Assembly: GCA_964589175.1 (NCBI GenBank)
Contig: CAZPRY010000008.1
Span: forward strand, 1 to 64,000
DNA length: 64,000 nucleotides
Direction: 5' to 3'
From: CAZPRY01 sp964589175
GTDB lineage: Bacteria > Fidelibacterota > UBA2242
The notes under the pieces are model-generated. The model had not been told where the DNA came from. It worked only from the letters and a program-made list of their open reading frames with translations, and did not search any database. Positions 10,223-19,816 of this stretch are shown piece after piece. A program made the position numbers and the translations under genes. Every line of letters starts with the position of its first letter. Position 1 is the first letter of the stretch.

Positions 10223-12382
10223 CTATTTGATCACTAAAAATTTACCGTGGAATATATCGCTCGAATCCAGGTCTTTGACAGTAAATACATACAGTCCGGT
10301 CGCAATTGCCTGATCATATTTGGAAACCAGATCCCAGGCGTGTTCTCCTCCCGGAAAGACCGTATTCCCGAATGAAAATTGACTGTACCATTTGATATCT
10401 TCACCGGAATACTCTTCGCCATGGTGTACGAATTCATCCACGAGATCGCCGGCGAGTGTATAGATTCTGATCTCGGCATTCTTCGGCAAATTATAAAAAT
10501 AGAGTTTCCTTTCGCGTTCGAAGGTTCCGTCCCAGAGCGCATTGGCGCGGTAGGGATTGGGATAAACACCAATACCGCCAACCGTCTGGGCGTTGCGGGC
10601 TGCCGTACCGGGGCTGACAATCTGCAAATTCTGCAGGCGGCTGCTCTCCAGGCTTCCCAGATTCAGACTGACATCACCGCTGTCGAAGGCCGTAACACTG
10701 AAGGCGTACTGCCAGCCGTTGTGCAGGTTATCGATCATCAGTTTGTACCGATAAGTTATTGTATCGATCTGTCCATTCTCATTCTCGACGAATTCAATCA
10801 CTGGTTCCGGCAGGCGCACACTGTCCAGGCCCGTATCATAGAAAAGACCGTCCGTGCGGTCGTACTCTTTAATTAATCCCATGTTGCTGGTGATACCGTT
10901 GGAGGAACGATCCGCACCGATGAAAGACCGGTAGACCCGGTAGCCTTCGAAATCTTTTTTCTTCGTGATCAGATCGATCGACCGTTCCGAGCGATCGTCC
11001 CATAAAAGCGTTACCCGGGAATTTTCCGGGATAGCCTTCAGGTAGGGCGCCGCCGGCGGTGTCGGAAGAATATAGCGGTCCAGTTTACCGTTGCCGTTAA
11101 CGTCCTCGGTCGAGTCGGTACCGGCATAATCCATAACACCGTTTTTATTGGCATCTTCGCCGTAGTAGGCGCGGTAGGCCCAGCGCGTATTCTGGAGAAG
11201 ATACTGCTTGGCCCGGTCATCATCAATCGTGCTCGGCTGAACACCGGCTTTTTTTCCGCAGACGATCGCAAATACTACATTCAGGCTTGAATCGGGCGGA
11301 ATCTCCCTAAATGGCCCGGTCGAGAGCAGATTCATGCGATTGCCGGGTTTTTGGAATATATTGCTGTTAAAATAACTGTTAGTGATGGACTCTTTCATCC
11401 GCTGATAGCGCGAGCCTTCATCGGATGGCGGCCGGTCCTCATCCGAGTCACCCCCGCTGAACAACCACCAGTTCCGGAACATTTCGCCCCGGTAATCGGT
11501 ATCGGACTGGTACGAATCCACTCCCAAAAACACCATAGCCACATAGCTGTCCGTAAAACCGGGATCGCCGTCATAGTCATAACAATACATTAACTTAGTG
11601 CTGTCGTTATCGATGTAGCCGGCTCCGGCGTGCAGGTAAAACGGCGACCCGACCCGGGGAGGCGTAATGTTCGTATTACGTACCACCATGTCGGCCCACA
11701 ATCCGACATAAGCGTCCTTGAGTGTGTCCTGCCCGACATTTTTAATGGTATAATTGAAAATGACAAAAGCATCCGCAAAGGGGTAATTCCAGGCGTAGGT
11801 TTCCATGTGCACCGCCAGCCCCAGGGGAGTATGGTACGGTATCTGAATACTCGTTCCCGGTACCGTCGTATTGGTATCAGTGAAATCGGCCACTAAATCC
11901 TGGTGACTGATGGCATCCACGGAAAAATACTTATTCTCAGGTATCGACGATCTCTCCAAAACACGGTCGGAAGCATCGGCCGAACTTGTGTACTCAAAAT
12001 TCACCGAACCACCCGTGGACAGCCTGGGGGTATTAAAGGCCGCAGTGCTGACATGAATTCCGGTCGGGCTGATAGCGCCCACCCAGAGACCGCCTACAAA
12101 AAGGTGCTCAATTCCCGATCCTTTCGGATAAACACACGACGGTTGATTTACCGGAGTCTGCTCCCTGAAACCGTCACCGAAGGTTCCGTAGTTGGAGATC
12201 GTTATGCCGATATTACCGGTTGTCGTATACTTGGAATCATCGTCAATCGTTGGTTTACCAAGCCCGTCCAGGCGGGAAGCCTGATCGACGGTTTGGGCCT
12301 GCGAAAACGCCAAAGGCATGGTAATAACCAGAAGAAGATTGAAGATAATTTTCGTTTTATTGTTGCTGTACAAATTCTTCAT
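10223..12382 (-). CDS. large secreted protein with type IX-like C-terminal domain
   Basis: About 719 residues. The ATG at 12382 (MKNLYSNNK) was chosen because it puts a normal signal peptide (IIFNLLLVITMPLAFSQAQ) at the N-terminus; the frame remains open upstream to 12457. The body holds FlgD-like and fibronectin-like stretches, an EF-hand-like dockerin-type segment (DANKNGVMDYAGTDSTEDVN followed by GNGKLD) and a fibronectin-like PPAAPYLKAIPENSRVTLLWDD. The end (GVYPNPYRANALWD, IRIYTLAGDLVDEF, ATGLYVFTVKD, final HGKFLVIK) matches the sorting domain used by type IX secretion. It is the first gene of the minus-strand run ending at 1704 and is probably cell-surface or extracellular. Confidence 0.8.
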   Translation of the reverse strand: MKNLYSNNKTKIIFNLLLVITMPLAFSQAQTVDQASRLDGLGKPTIDDDSKYTTTGNIGITISNYGTFGDGFREQTPVNQPSCVYPKGSGIEHLFVGGLWVGAISPTGIHVSTAAFNTPRLSTGGSVNFEYTSSADASDRVLERSSIPENKYFSVDAISHQDLVADFTDTNTTVPGTSIQIPYHTPLGLAVHMETYAWNYPFADAFVIFNYTIKNVGQDTLKDAYVGLWADMVVRNTNITPPRVGSPFYLHAGAGYIDNDSTKLMYCYDYDGDPGFTDSYVAMVFLGVDSYQSDTDYRGEMFRNWWLFSGGDSDEDRPPSDEGSRYQRMKESITNSYFNSNIFQKPGNRMNLLSTGPFREIPPDSSLNVVFAIVCGKKAGVQPSTIDDDRAKQYLLQNTRWAYRAYYGEDANKNGVMDYAGTDSTEDVNGNGKLDRYILPTPPAAPYLKAIPENSRVTLLWDDRSERSIDLITKKKDFEGYRVYRSFIGADRSSNGITSNMGLIKEYDRTDGLFYDTGLDSVRLPEPVIEFVENENGQIDTITYRYKLMIDNLHNGWQYAFSVTAFDSGDVSLNLGSLESSRLQNLQIVSPGTAARNAQTVGGIGVYPNPYRANALWDGTFERERKLYFYNLPKNAEIRIYTLAGDLVDEFVHHGEEYSGEDIKWYSQFSFGNTVFPGGEHAWDLVSKYDQAIATGLYVFTVKDLDSSDIFHGKFLVIK

Positions 12383-12548
12383 AATCGAATACAAGCAGAA
12401 TATACAAAAAGAGAGGTGAAGCCCAAAACAAAAATCATGCTTTTTTAAAATATTCACTGCAACTCGATTTTTTTAAAAAAAGACTACGGCAAAGTTCACA
12501 ACGGTATTTCGACGGGGATTATTAACAGAAAATTTATTATCAGTTCTG

Positions 12549-12580
12549 TTGTTTTTAATTCGATTCAATACTATATTTTG
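12549..12580 (+). promoter_or_regulatory. candidate Bacteroidetes-type promoter for the TonB receptor gene
   Basis: TTG (12549-12551), a 20-base spacer, then TATATTTTG (12572-12580). This is close to the -33 TTG / -7 TAnnTTTG promoter of Bacteroidetes primary sigma factors, though it is one base short of the canonical -7. It would give a leader of about 100 bases before the ATG at 12685. The 302-base divergent gap (12383-12684) otherwise shows only AT-rich sequence. Confidence 0.35.
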
Positions 12581-12684
12581 TTCGGTAGAGCGGTAGCAAT
12601 ACAACATATATTGTCTGAGGGATGATTAAACATTTGTTCTCACATGTCTTAACCCAAAATTGAAATGACCAAGAAGGAGGCGAA

Positions 12685-15537
12685 ATGAAAACCAAGCTTC
12701 TCATGCTTTTCATGCTGCTTTGTCTGGTTCCCGGGCTGCTTCTCGCACAGACCGGAACGATTCAGGGCCGCGTTGTCGACAGCGCGACTGGCGAAGGTAT
12801 TGCCAGTGCTAATGTGCTTATTGAAGGTACCATGCTCGGTGCAGCTACGGACCTTGACGGTAACTTCGTCGTCTCGGATGTTCCGGTTGGCGACGTCAAT
12901 GTCATCGTTTCCGTAATCGGGTACGCCAAAATGAGCAAGGCAGTCGTGGTATCCGACGGAACTGCTACAAAATTGAATTTCCAACTTAAGCAGGAGACCC
13001 TGCAGTTGGGCGCTTTGGAGGTCCTGGCATCCCGCGCCACCCGCGAAACGCCGGTAGCCTACACCAATGTGGAAAAATCGGATATGGAACTGAGTCTCGG
13101 TTCCCGCGACATTCCCTTGATTCTGAACACCACTCCCAGCGTCTATGCCACCGAACAGGGCGGCGGCGCCGGTGACGCCCGCGTCAGCATTCGCGGTTTC
13201 AATCAACGCAATGTTGCCATCATGATCAACGGTGTTCCGGTCAATGATATGGAAAACGGCTGGGTATACTGGTCCAACTGGGACGGTGTCGCCGATGCCA
13301 CTTCTTCCATCCAGATGCAGCGTGGTCTTTCCGCAGTGAACCTTGCGGCTCCCTCCATCGGCGGTACGATGAATATTCTGACCGATCCGACTGCCATGAA
13401 AAGAGGCGGACAGCTCAAGCAGGAATTCGGTAGTGCGGCTTTCCTCAAAACGACGGCCAGCTTTCACTCCGGACTGATCAATGACAAATACGCTGTTTCC
13501 GGAACCGTCGTCCGCAAAACCGGTGACGGCTCCATCGACAAAGCCTGGACAGATGCCTGGGCTTATTACCTGGGCGCCAGCTACCAGGCCAACAAGAGCA
13601 ACCGTTTCGAGTTCTTCGCCCTGGGTGCTCCGCAGAGACACGGCCAGATGCGTTACCTGCAGAATATCGCCGCTTACGACCATGAATATGCCAAAGATGT
13701 TTTCGACCAATCCGTTCTGGATCTGGATGCCGATGCAAGCGGTACCGCTGATATTTTTGAGAAATTTCCCGCAGCCGGCCGCACTTTCAATGAAAACTGG
13801 AACACGGTCTCATCGGATTACAAGGGCAAGCAGTACTACTACATGTACGGCGATAAAGAAAAAGACCGCCATGATCCGAATTATCTCAACGAAAGCGAAA
13901 ACTACTACCATAAACCGCAGGTTAATCTGAACTGGTACTGGACTATCAACGAAAAAATGCGCCTGTCCACAGTCGGCTACTTCTCGGGTGGTTCCGGTGG
14001 TGGAACCGGGACCTATGCCGACCTGATCTGGTATCAGACCGGTCTGCCATCGCGCATTGTCGACTTTGATGCCACCATCGCCATGAACCAATCCGATATG
14101 AACCGCAAAGGCAAAGACAAACCACTCGGTGAATCTGTCGGATTTCTGCGCAACAGCGTCAACCGTCAATGGACGATCGGCGCTATTTCCAAATTAAATT
14201 ACGATGTCAGCAGCGCGCTGAAAACCCAGATCGGTATCGATTGGCGAACCGCCAAAATTCACCATTTCCGTGAAGTCCGCGACCTGCTGGGCGGTGACTA
14301 CGCCGTCAACGGAAAGTACAACAACCAGGGTGTCGATGACGCCCGCTACTCGCAATATTGGGATGAATTTAAGGCCTCTACGGTTGATGCCAACAAGGCC
14401 TATCTGGGCGACAGGATTGATTACAACAATACCAACGACATCAATTGGCTGGGTGTCTTCGCCCAGGCGGAATACAAAACCAGCCTCTTCTCCCTTTATG
14501 GTATGGGCGGATTCTCGATGATCAAATACGGCCTGATCGATCATTTTAAGAAAGCCGAGAATCATGTTGCCAGTTTCGTTGAAGCCACCGATGACGGTGA
14601 GCTGATGATCAACGCCGACTGGATCAGCGCCATTCAGGTCAAGGGCGGCGGCCTGTATAAAGTGATGGAAAACCTGGATGTGTTCGCCAATTTCGGTTAT
14701 GTCGAGAAAGTCCCGATTCTGGACAATATCATCGACGATGTTGAAATTGCCCTCGCACCGGATCCGACCAATGAGAAATTCATCAGCACCGAACTGGGCA
14801 TCAATTTCAAGGCGCTGGCCGGCAAATTAGCCACCAAATTAAATCTCTACAATACCAGCTGGAAAGACCGCAACCTGGTAAAACCGGTTAGTTCGGGACA
14901 GGGCTCAAGCGGCGATACCGACATCATCTTCCTCACCGGTCTCAACCAGCATCACATGGGTGTTGAGCTGGAAGTGGCCTACCAGCCCATTCAGATGGCT
15001 CGTCTGGATGCCGCGGTTTCCGTCGGCAAATGGATTTATACCGATGACGCAACCGGAACCTACAAGGACGTTCAAGCAGGTACTACCACCGATTACACCT
15101 ATGCTGTTAAAGACCTGATGGTTGGCGATATGCCGCAGACCATCCTGGCCCTGACGGCTTCGGTATTCCCGGTGAAGGGTCTGACAATGGCCGGTACGGT
15201 CAACTACTATGATCGCTTCTGGGCCGATTGGGATCCGAACAGCCGTGAAATCGCTGCCGACGGGGCCGCCGATCGCGGACAGAGCTGGCAGGTTCCCTCC
15301 TATGCCAAGATCGACGTCCATGCTGCTTACAGACTGCCCTTCGATCTCAAAGGTGTACGCTTCTCGGTCTATGCCCATGTATTTAATCTGACCGATGCCC
15401 TCTATGTCCAGGATGCCATCGACAACAGCGAATACAGCGCGTTTACCAACGACGGCAAGGATCACAAAGCCGACGACGCCGAAGTCTACCTCGGTATGCC
15501 ACGCCGCATCAACATCGGTTTGAGTGTGAATTTCTAA
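12685..15537 (+). CDS. TonB-dependent receptor with carboxypeptidase-like N-terminal domain
   Basis: 950 residues, with AAGGAGG (12674-12680) just before the ATG. It has a signal peptide ending LLLAQ, a CarboxypepD_reg-like domain (GRVVDSATGEGIASANVLIEG through VIGYAKMSK), a plug (about 115-235: LEVLASRATRETPVAYTNV, VSIRGFNQRNVAIMINGVPV, GGTMNILTD) and a barrel ending in MPRRINIGLSVNF, with an aromatic C-terminal residue. The VAIMINGVPVNDMENGWVYW stretch is typical of large FCB receptors. It stands alone between a promoter-like sequence and a strong terminator, so it is probably monocistronic. It is only distantly similar to the receptor at 3853-6726. Substrate unknown. Confidence 0.92.
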   Translation: MKTKLLMLFMLLCLVPGLLLAQTGTIQGRVVDSATGEGIASANVLIEGTMLGAATDLDGNFVVSDVPVGDVNVIVSVIGYAKMSKAVVVSDGTATKLNFQLKQETLQLGALEVLASRATRETPVAYTNVEKSDMELSLGSRDIPLILNTTPSVYATEQGGGAGDARVSIRGFNQRNVAIMINGVPVNDMENGWVYWSNWDGVADATSSIQMQRGLSAVNLAAPSIGGTMNILTDPTAMKRGGQLKQEFGSAAFLKTTASFHSGLINDKYAVSGTVVRKTGDGSIDKAWTDAWAYYLGASYQANKSNRFEFFALGAPQRHGQMRYLQNIAAYDHEYAKDVFDQSVLDLDADASGTADIFEKFPAAGRTFNENWNTVSSDYKGKQYYYMYGDKEKDRHDPNYLNESENYYHKPQVNLNWYWTINEKMRLSTVGYFSGGSGGGTGTYADLIWYQTGLPSRIVDFDATIAMNQSDMNRKGKDKPLGESVGFLRNSVNRQWTIGAISKLNYDVSSALKTQIGIDWRTAKIHHFREVRDLLGGDYAVNGKYNNQGVDDARYSQYWDEFKASTVDANKAYLGDRIDYNNTNDINWLGVFAQAEYKTSLFSLYGMGGFSMIKYGLIDHFKKAENHVASFVEATDDGELMINADWISAIQVKGGGLYKVMENLDVFANFGYVEKVPILDNIIDDVEIALAPDPTNEKFISTELGINFKALAGKLATKLNLYNTSWKDRNLVKPVSSGQGSSGDTDIIFLTGLNQHHMGVELEVAYQPIQMARLDAAVSVGKWIYTDDATGTYKDVQAGTTTDYTYAVKDLMVGDMPQTILALTASVFPVKGLTMAGTVNYYDRFWADWDPNSREIAADGAADRGQSWQVPSYAKIDVHAAYRLPFDLKGVRFSVYAHVFNLTDALYVQDAIDNSEYSAFTNDGKDHKADDAEVYLGMPRRINIGLSVNF

Positions 15538-15560
15538 GATTTTTTTAAATCTTCGATATC

Positions 15561-15589
15561 AAAGGGGCTGGTTCTTCCGGCCCCTTTTT
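15561..15589 (+). terminator. intrinsic terminator after the TonB receptor gene
   Basis: An 11-bp stem (15561-15571 with 15577-15587; one G-U pair) around the loop TTCTT, GC-rich at its core (AGGGGC/GCCCCT), running into TTTTTGTTTT. It lies 24 bases past the stop codon. Confidence 0.85.
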
Positions 15590-15649
15590 GTTTTGGAGTA
15601 ATGCCTCGTAGAGATCCCTGATGGGAGTGTAATGTCCGTGGGTCCCGGC

Positions 15650-15928
15650 AAACCAATTTCCGACCTCTCTAGAGGACTAAATTGGTTTTATTCTCAAAAG
15701 GTGATACCAAAACCCACTTGATCCAACGGACCAACATTTTTGCCTGCATTCACATCTTTCGATGTCGGATTGAAAGTGGGTTTTACTCGATAAACCAATT
15801 TTCAACCTGCGTCAGCGGGTCAAATTGGTTTTATCCTTATAACCCAGTCAGAAACCCGGTTGTCCCAATAGGTTGACATATCCACCTTGGCTCCACCTTC
15901 TTCGTGTATCGGTTCGAAACCGGGTTTC
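15650..15928. repeat. array of four successive long hairpins in a convergent intergenic region
   Basis: Four inverted repeats follow one another. A: AAACCAATTT (15650-15659) with AAATTGGTTT (15679-15688), enclosing an inner CCTCT/AGAGG stem. B: AAAACCCACT (15709-15718) with AGTGGGTTTT (15775-15784), enclosing ACATC/GATGT. C: again AAACCAATTT (15792-15801) with AAATTGGTTT (15822-15831), enclosing ACCTGC/GCGGGT. D: GAAACCCGGTT (15851-15861) with AACCGGGTTTC (15918-15928). A and C share the same outer arms. All four left arms contain AAACC or AAACCC. The remainder of the 505-base gap (15538-16042) contains a small CGCC/GGCG hairpin near 15960 and no convincing gene. The role is unknown; RNA structure, a repeat-family insertion and an extended bidirectional terminator are the options. 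Confidence 0.8.
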
Positions 15929-16042
15929 GTAGAAGACAATTGCGTTGCGTACTGAATCCCGCCAAAGGCGGTGGCGGTGATTGCGATCTCTGCAAGAAAA
16001 AAGAAACCTCGCGGTGAACGTTGCGGGAAAAGTAGTTTTGGT

Positions 16043-18763
16043 TTATTTGAGGAAAAGAATCTTCTGGCGGGCGACGTTTCCGGCTTGTTCCAGTACGATG
16101 AAGTAGACACCGCTGCTAACCCAATCTCCATACCGGTTCTTGCCATCCCAGGCAAACAGATAGAGGCCGGCCTGGTAATCCGGAAAAGCGAAGGACCGGA
16201 TTTCCTGTCCGAGCATATTATAAATTTTCAGTGAAGCAGGCCGGTCGCTCGCCAGGCGAATCCGCAGCTTCGCACTCGAAACCGTGGAAAGAACAAAGGG
16301 ATTGGGCGCCGGCGTGAAGACGGCCAGCCCGGCTTCCATAGCGTTTAAAACACCCTCGAACCTTAACATAACGCTGGCGGTGTCGACTCCATTATAATAG
16401 CGCAGTGTTATCTTCGCAGCGCTGACGAGGTCCTTGTCAAGGTAAGCCAGTACGGCCACCGTATCATTGGCGGAAATGTACCCGGTTTCCGGGTAGATAC
16501 GCAAATAATTATGATCCGGGATAAAGGCAAAATACCCCTCGCCGGTGCCGATATTGAAGAGTTTAATCTGCACACTCGCAACACTGTCCGAGAAACTTGG
16601 CGCCTTAACAATCGCCGCCGACTGGGCCTGGCGGTAATTCCGCTCCAGCACGGAAATTCGCAGGGAATCGCGTCCGGCATTCGAGTCAATCGGGATATAA
16701 AGATCATGAAGTCCCGGATCGAGGATATTTCGATCGACGAAAACTTCCACCATATTGGCCACATTCACCGCCGTTCCCTGCTCCGGTTGTACCGACACCC
16801 AGTGCAGATGTTCACCCGGAATCGACCAGGTAAGCGGTAAAGTCCCGTTGTTGGAAATTGTAAAGTTTTTACGATATTCGTTATTCCAAAAATACAGGTC
16901 AGACGGCTCGATGACCATTTCCGGCAAACGCTCCACCCTCTTGCGCAGGACAGCCCGGATTACCCAGTCGCCGGTCAGCGTCTGGTCGCCGGTGGTCGTA
17001 AAATTGTTCAAATCCTGAAAAGTCGTGTTCACTTTCAGATAGGCCCGGCCTTGCCCGGCTTCCGTGTTGCTGTATCCCAGGCTGTTATCAGGCGACTGGA
17101 CAGAGACATAGATTTCCGTTGAGTTCTGCGGCAATGTCAGCCCCGCAACATCCAGCCTCGTCCAGGCAGCGGCATTGGGTACGACGTCATTGTACACCGC
17201 AACCGGGTTGCCGTTGCGTTGCGTATAGATACGGATCGTCACCGGGCTTTCCGAACTGAGATAGAACTTTACGGCCGCCAGTTCCGATCCGTCGTTTGGT
17301 AAATCAAATCTTTCGGCGGCTTCGTAATTCTGCATCGTAATATAGGAAGTGACGACATCGCCGTCCTGAATCAACTCCGTCTCTTCGTAACCGCCTTTAC
17401 CCGAAGCCGTATAGCTGAATTGGGTCGTTTCCTGACTTGATGTAATTTTGAGATTATAGGGAATAAAAGTAATCTTCGCGTAATCCACACCGAAAGCAGG
17501 ATCGCTGACATTATAGCGCAGCTGATTGGCCGGCATAAAGCTGATCCTGACCGGCGAGCTGTGTTTGACCACGGCCAGGTAAAATTGACTATTATTGGCA
17601 TGATTCAGGGTGAAGTCGATAGCGGAACCCGAATAGAACTGAATGTACTCCGCCGCGGCCGGGCTCAGTTCATCCGCAACGGGTTCGCCGTTCGTGAAAT
17701 TCGAGCGAAAATGCGGCGATGTCAGATAGGGCAAATTAGCGTCGCGGTAGGAGTAGCGTCCGTCGGAAATCAGGGGATCGTTCAGCAAATTGGCCAGAAA
17801 CCAGTCGCGCATCACCTCTAAAAAGGTCAGATTACCATAACCATTGCTCTGTAAAACCTTCTCGTAACTCAGAAGGGAGTTCTCCGGTTCCTGCACGATT
17901 TTCTTGATCAAATCCAATCCGAAGCGCTGCGCAAAATAAAACGTCCATAAACCGACTTTGGAGTAGTCGGTGATGCTGGCGTCAAATTGGTTCAGAGGCC
18001 GATTGGTATCGCTGAGAAATGAGGCAAATGAGCGGAACGGGTAACCCAGCAAGCGGGGCGCCAACTCGGCCAGGCCCTCATTCAGCCAGGTTGCTTCGTT
18101 GGGATCATAATTAAAATGAATCAAATGTTGCAGTTCGTGGGCAACAACCGACAAGGTCTCTGCATCGTTGGCGTTGGCCGGATTGGTGTCGACATAAATG
18201 ATATCGCTGTAATTTCCCCTGCTCGCATCCTGGTCGAGCGGATCGAAATAACCGGCCACGTAGGTATCGGAGTCCGAATTTTCATAATCGTCACGCACAT
18301 CGATCAGCAGGACGAACAGGAGACCGTTGCGATCGACATCGGGTGCATCACCGAAAATATCCAGTTCATTCGACCAGATGCCTTTTTCCGGGTTGATCGA
18401 AGAAGCCGGCGTTTGATACAGCAGCGCATCGCGCAACTGGCTGATATCCGCGTCGGTGACGCGGCCTTCGTCATACTCGACATTCTCGACAAAGATGACG
18501 ATTTTATCATCCGCATATTTGCGATAAAAGCCCACCTCTTCCAGCGTAATCGGACTGGCGTAAATATCTTTGCGGATATAGAAAGTCGTATCGCCGTTGA
18601 CGGATTTAGCCAGCGATCGGATGGATTCCACGCGTAGTTCCTGTTGCCAGTTCTGGGCCGGTCCGACGCCGGCTATCGGGGCACGGCGCTGAAGGTCTGT
18701 TGCGAAGGCCGAAACGGAGAGCAAAACAATAGACAGGATGAAAAAGATCGAGGTTTTTCTCAT
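16043..18763 (-). CDS. secreted M30-like zinc metallopeptidase with type IX-like C-terminal domain
   Basis: 906 residues. The signal peptide ends SVSAFATDL. The peptidase domain (about 60-400) has HELQH at residues 209-213 (HExxH zinc ligands and catalytic Glu), followed by the third-ligand region WLNEGLAEL (Glu229), as in M30/hyicolysin-like peptidases. The rest comprises beta-sandwich segments and a final sorting-like domain: VFTPAPNPFVLST, LKIYNMLGQEIRSF, GVYFIVLEQ, ending KILFLK. It probably degrades external protein after export by the Por system (inference from family). It overlaps gpsA by 4 bases (ATGA), suggesting coupling, although no metabolic link is evident. Confidence 0.82.
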   Translation of the reverse strand: MRKTSIFFILSIVLLSVSAFATDLQRRAPIAGVGPAQNWQQELRVESIRSLAKSVNGDTTFYIRKDIYASPITLEEVGFYRKYADDKIVIFVENVEYDEGRVTDADISQLRDALLYQTPASSINPEKGIWSNELDIFGDAPDVDRNGLLFVLLIDVRDDYENSDSDTYVAGYFDPLDQDASRGNYSDIIYVDTNPANANDAETLSVVAHELQHLIHFNYDPNEATWLNEGLAELAPRLLGYPFRSFASFLSDTNRPLNQFDASITDYSKVGLWTFYFAQRFGLDLIKKIVQEPENSLLSYEKVLQSNGYGNLTFLEVMRDWFLANLLNDPLISDGRYSYRDANLPYLTSPHFRSNFTNGEPVADELSPAAAEYIQFYSGSAIDFTLNHANNSQFYLAVVKHSSPVRISFMPANQLRYNVSDPAFGVDYAKITFIPYNLKITSSQETTQFSYTASGKGGYEETELIQDGDVVTSYITMQNYEAAERFDLPNDGSELAAVKFYLSSESPVTIRIYTQRNGNPVAVYNDVVPNAAAWTRLDVAGLTLPQNSTEIYVSVQSPDNSLGYSNTEAGQGRAYLKVNTTFQDLNNFTTTGDQTLTGDWVIRAVLRKRVERLPEMVIEPSDLYFWNNEYRKNFTISNNGTLPLTWSIPGEHLHWVSVQPEQGTAVNVANMVEVFVDRNILDPGLHDLYIPIDSNAGRDSLRISVLERNYRQAQSAAIVKAPSFSDSVASVQIKLFNIGTGEGYFAFIPDHNYLRIYPETGYISANDTVAVLAYLDKDLVSAAKITLRYYNGVDTASVMLRFEGVLNAMEAGLAVFTPAPNPFVLSTVSSAKLRIRLASDRPASLKIYNMLGQEIRSFAFPDYQAGLYLFAWDGKNRYGDWVSSGVYFIVLEQAGNVARQKILFLK

Positions 18764-19791
18764 TGATTTTCCGGAAGCGAATGTCTCTCCTTAACGGGTT
18801 CGCGCTGCATGAGTTTTTTTACGGCGACGCGTGGATTTTTATCATGAAACAGGACTTCGTAAATCTCGTTCGAAATCGGCATCTCTATACCGTATTTCTC
18901 GGCCATCTGGTGTACGGTCCGGGCCGTTTTAACTCCCTCGGCAATCATCGTCATACCATCCAGAATATCCTGCAGTTTGCGGCCTTTTCCAATCTCCTCG
19001 CCCACATACCGGTTTCGACTGTGTTTGCTGAAACAAGTTACAATCAGGTCGCCGACACCGCTCAGACCGGCAAACGTCTCCTCCCTGGCTCCCAGGCGGA
19101 CTCCCATGCGCGTAATCTCGAACAGGCCGCGCGTAATCAGGGCGGCTTTTGAATTGTCGCCCAGCCCCAAACCGTCACAGATACCGGCCGCGATCGCGAT
19201 GATATTCTTAATCGCTCCGCCCAATTCAATCCCGGTGATATCGGTGCTCGTATAAATACGCAGATGGGCGCTCATGAACGCTTCCTGAACCCGTTTCGCA
19301 ATCTTCAGGCTGCTGGATGCGGAGACGATCGCCGTTGGGATTTCACGCGCTACTTCTTCGGCGTGACTGGGGCCGTGCAGCGTGACGATCCGGTCCGGTG
19401 GGACCTTGCGAACTTCGGCAATCAGTTCGCTCATCCGTTTCAGCGAATTCTGCTCGACGCCCTTCGATAGATTCACCCAGAGCGCCTGTGCGGGAATGCG
19501 ATCATCCAGCAGGCTGAGCAAACTGCGCATGGCATGCGACGGCACAACCAGGCAGATGAGATCCGGATTGTCAATCACTTCATTCAAATCCGACGTGATG
19601 AAGAGTTCCTTTGGAATCGGGATTCCCGGCAGCAACGGGTTTCTACGCGTACGATTCATCAGGCTGACATTTTCAGGATAGTATTCCCACAGCCGAACCT
19701 CGTAACCCATCTTAAATAGATAAATAGCGATGGTCGTACCCCAGCTCCCGGCGCCGAGAACCGCAATTCGTTGAATATTTTTATTTTTCAT
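18760..19791 (-). CDS. gpsA: NAD(P)-dependent glycerol-3-phosphate dehydrogenase
   Basis: Reduces dihydroxyacetone phosphate to sn-glycerol 3-phosphate for phospholipid synthesis; cytosolic. 343 residues, the usual length. The N-terminal Rossmann motif is AVLGAGSWGTTIA. Catalytic and substrate motifs are LSKGVEQNSLKRMS, LHGPSHAEEVA, GIELGGAIKNIIAIAAG (with the conserved Lys), and LSGVGDLIVTCFSKHSRNR. It ends with the family's NEIYEVLFHDKNP region. It lies 25 bases after purM and its stop overlaps the start of the metallopeptidase gene. Confidence 0.97.
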   Translation of the reverse strand: MKNKNIQRIAVLGAGSWGTTIAIYLFKMGYEVRLWEYYPENVSLMNRTRRNPLLPGIPIPKELFITSDLNEVIDNPDLICLVVPSHAMRSLLSLLDDRIPAQALWVNLSKGVEQNSLKRMSELIAEVRKVPPDRIVTLHGPSHAEEVAREIPTAIVSASSSLKIAKRVQEAFMSAHLRIYTSTDITGIELGGAIKNIIAIAAGICDGLGLGDNSKAALITRGLFEITRMGVRLGAREETFAGLSGVGDLIVTCFSKHSRNRYVGEEIGKGRKLQDILDGMTMIAEGVKTARTVHQMAEKYGIEMPISNEIYEVLFHDKNPRVAVKKLMQREPVKERHSLPENQ

Positions 19792-19816
19792 GACTTACAG
19801 ACGTCGTTTAATCGCT

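Noticed and set aside
12608..12619. 12-base sequence ATATTGTCTGAG, also present at 54091-54102.
   Set aside because: Two 12-base matches are expected by chance many times in a 64-kb window; no other conservation surrounds them.
15820..16155. Minus-strand open frame (111 codons) in the hairpin-array region.
   Set aside because: Overlaps the end of the metallopeptidase gene, lacks a ribosome-binding site and is partly palindrome-encoded.
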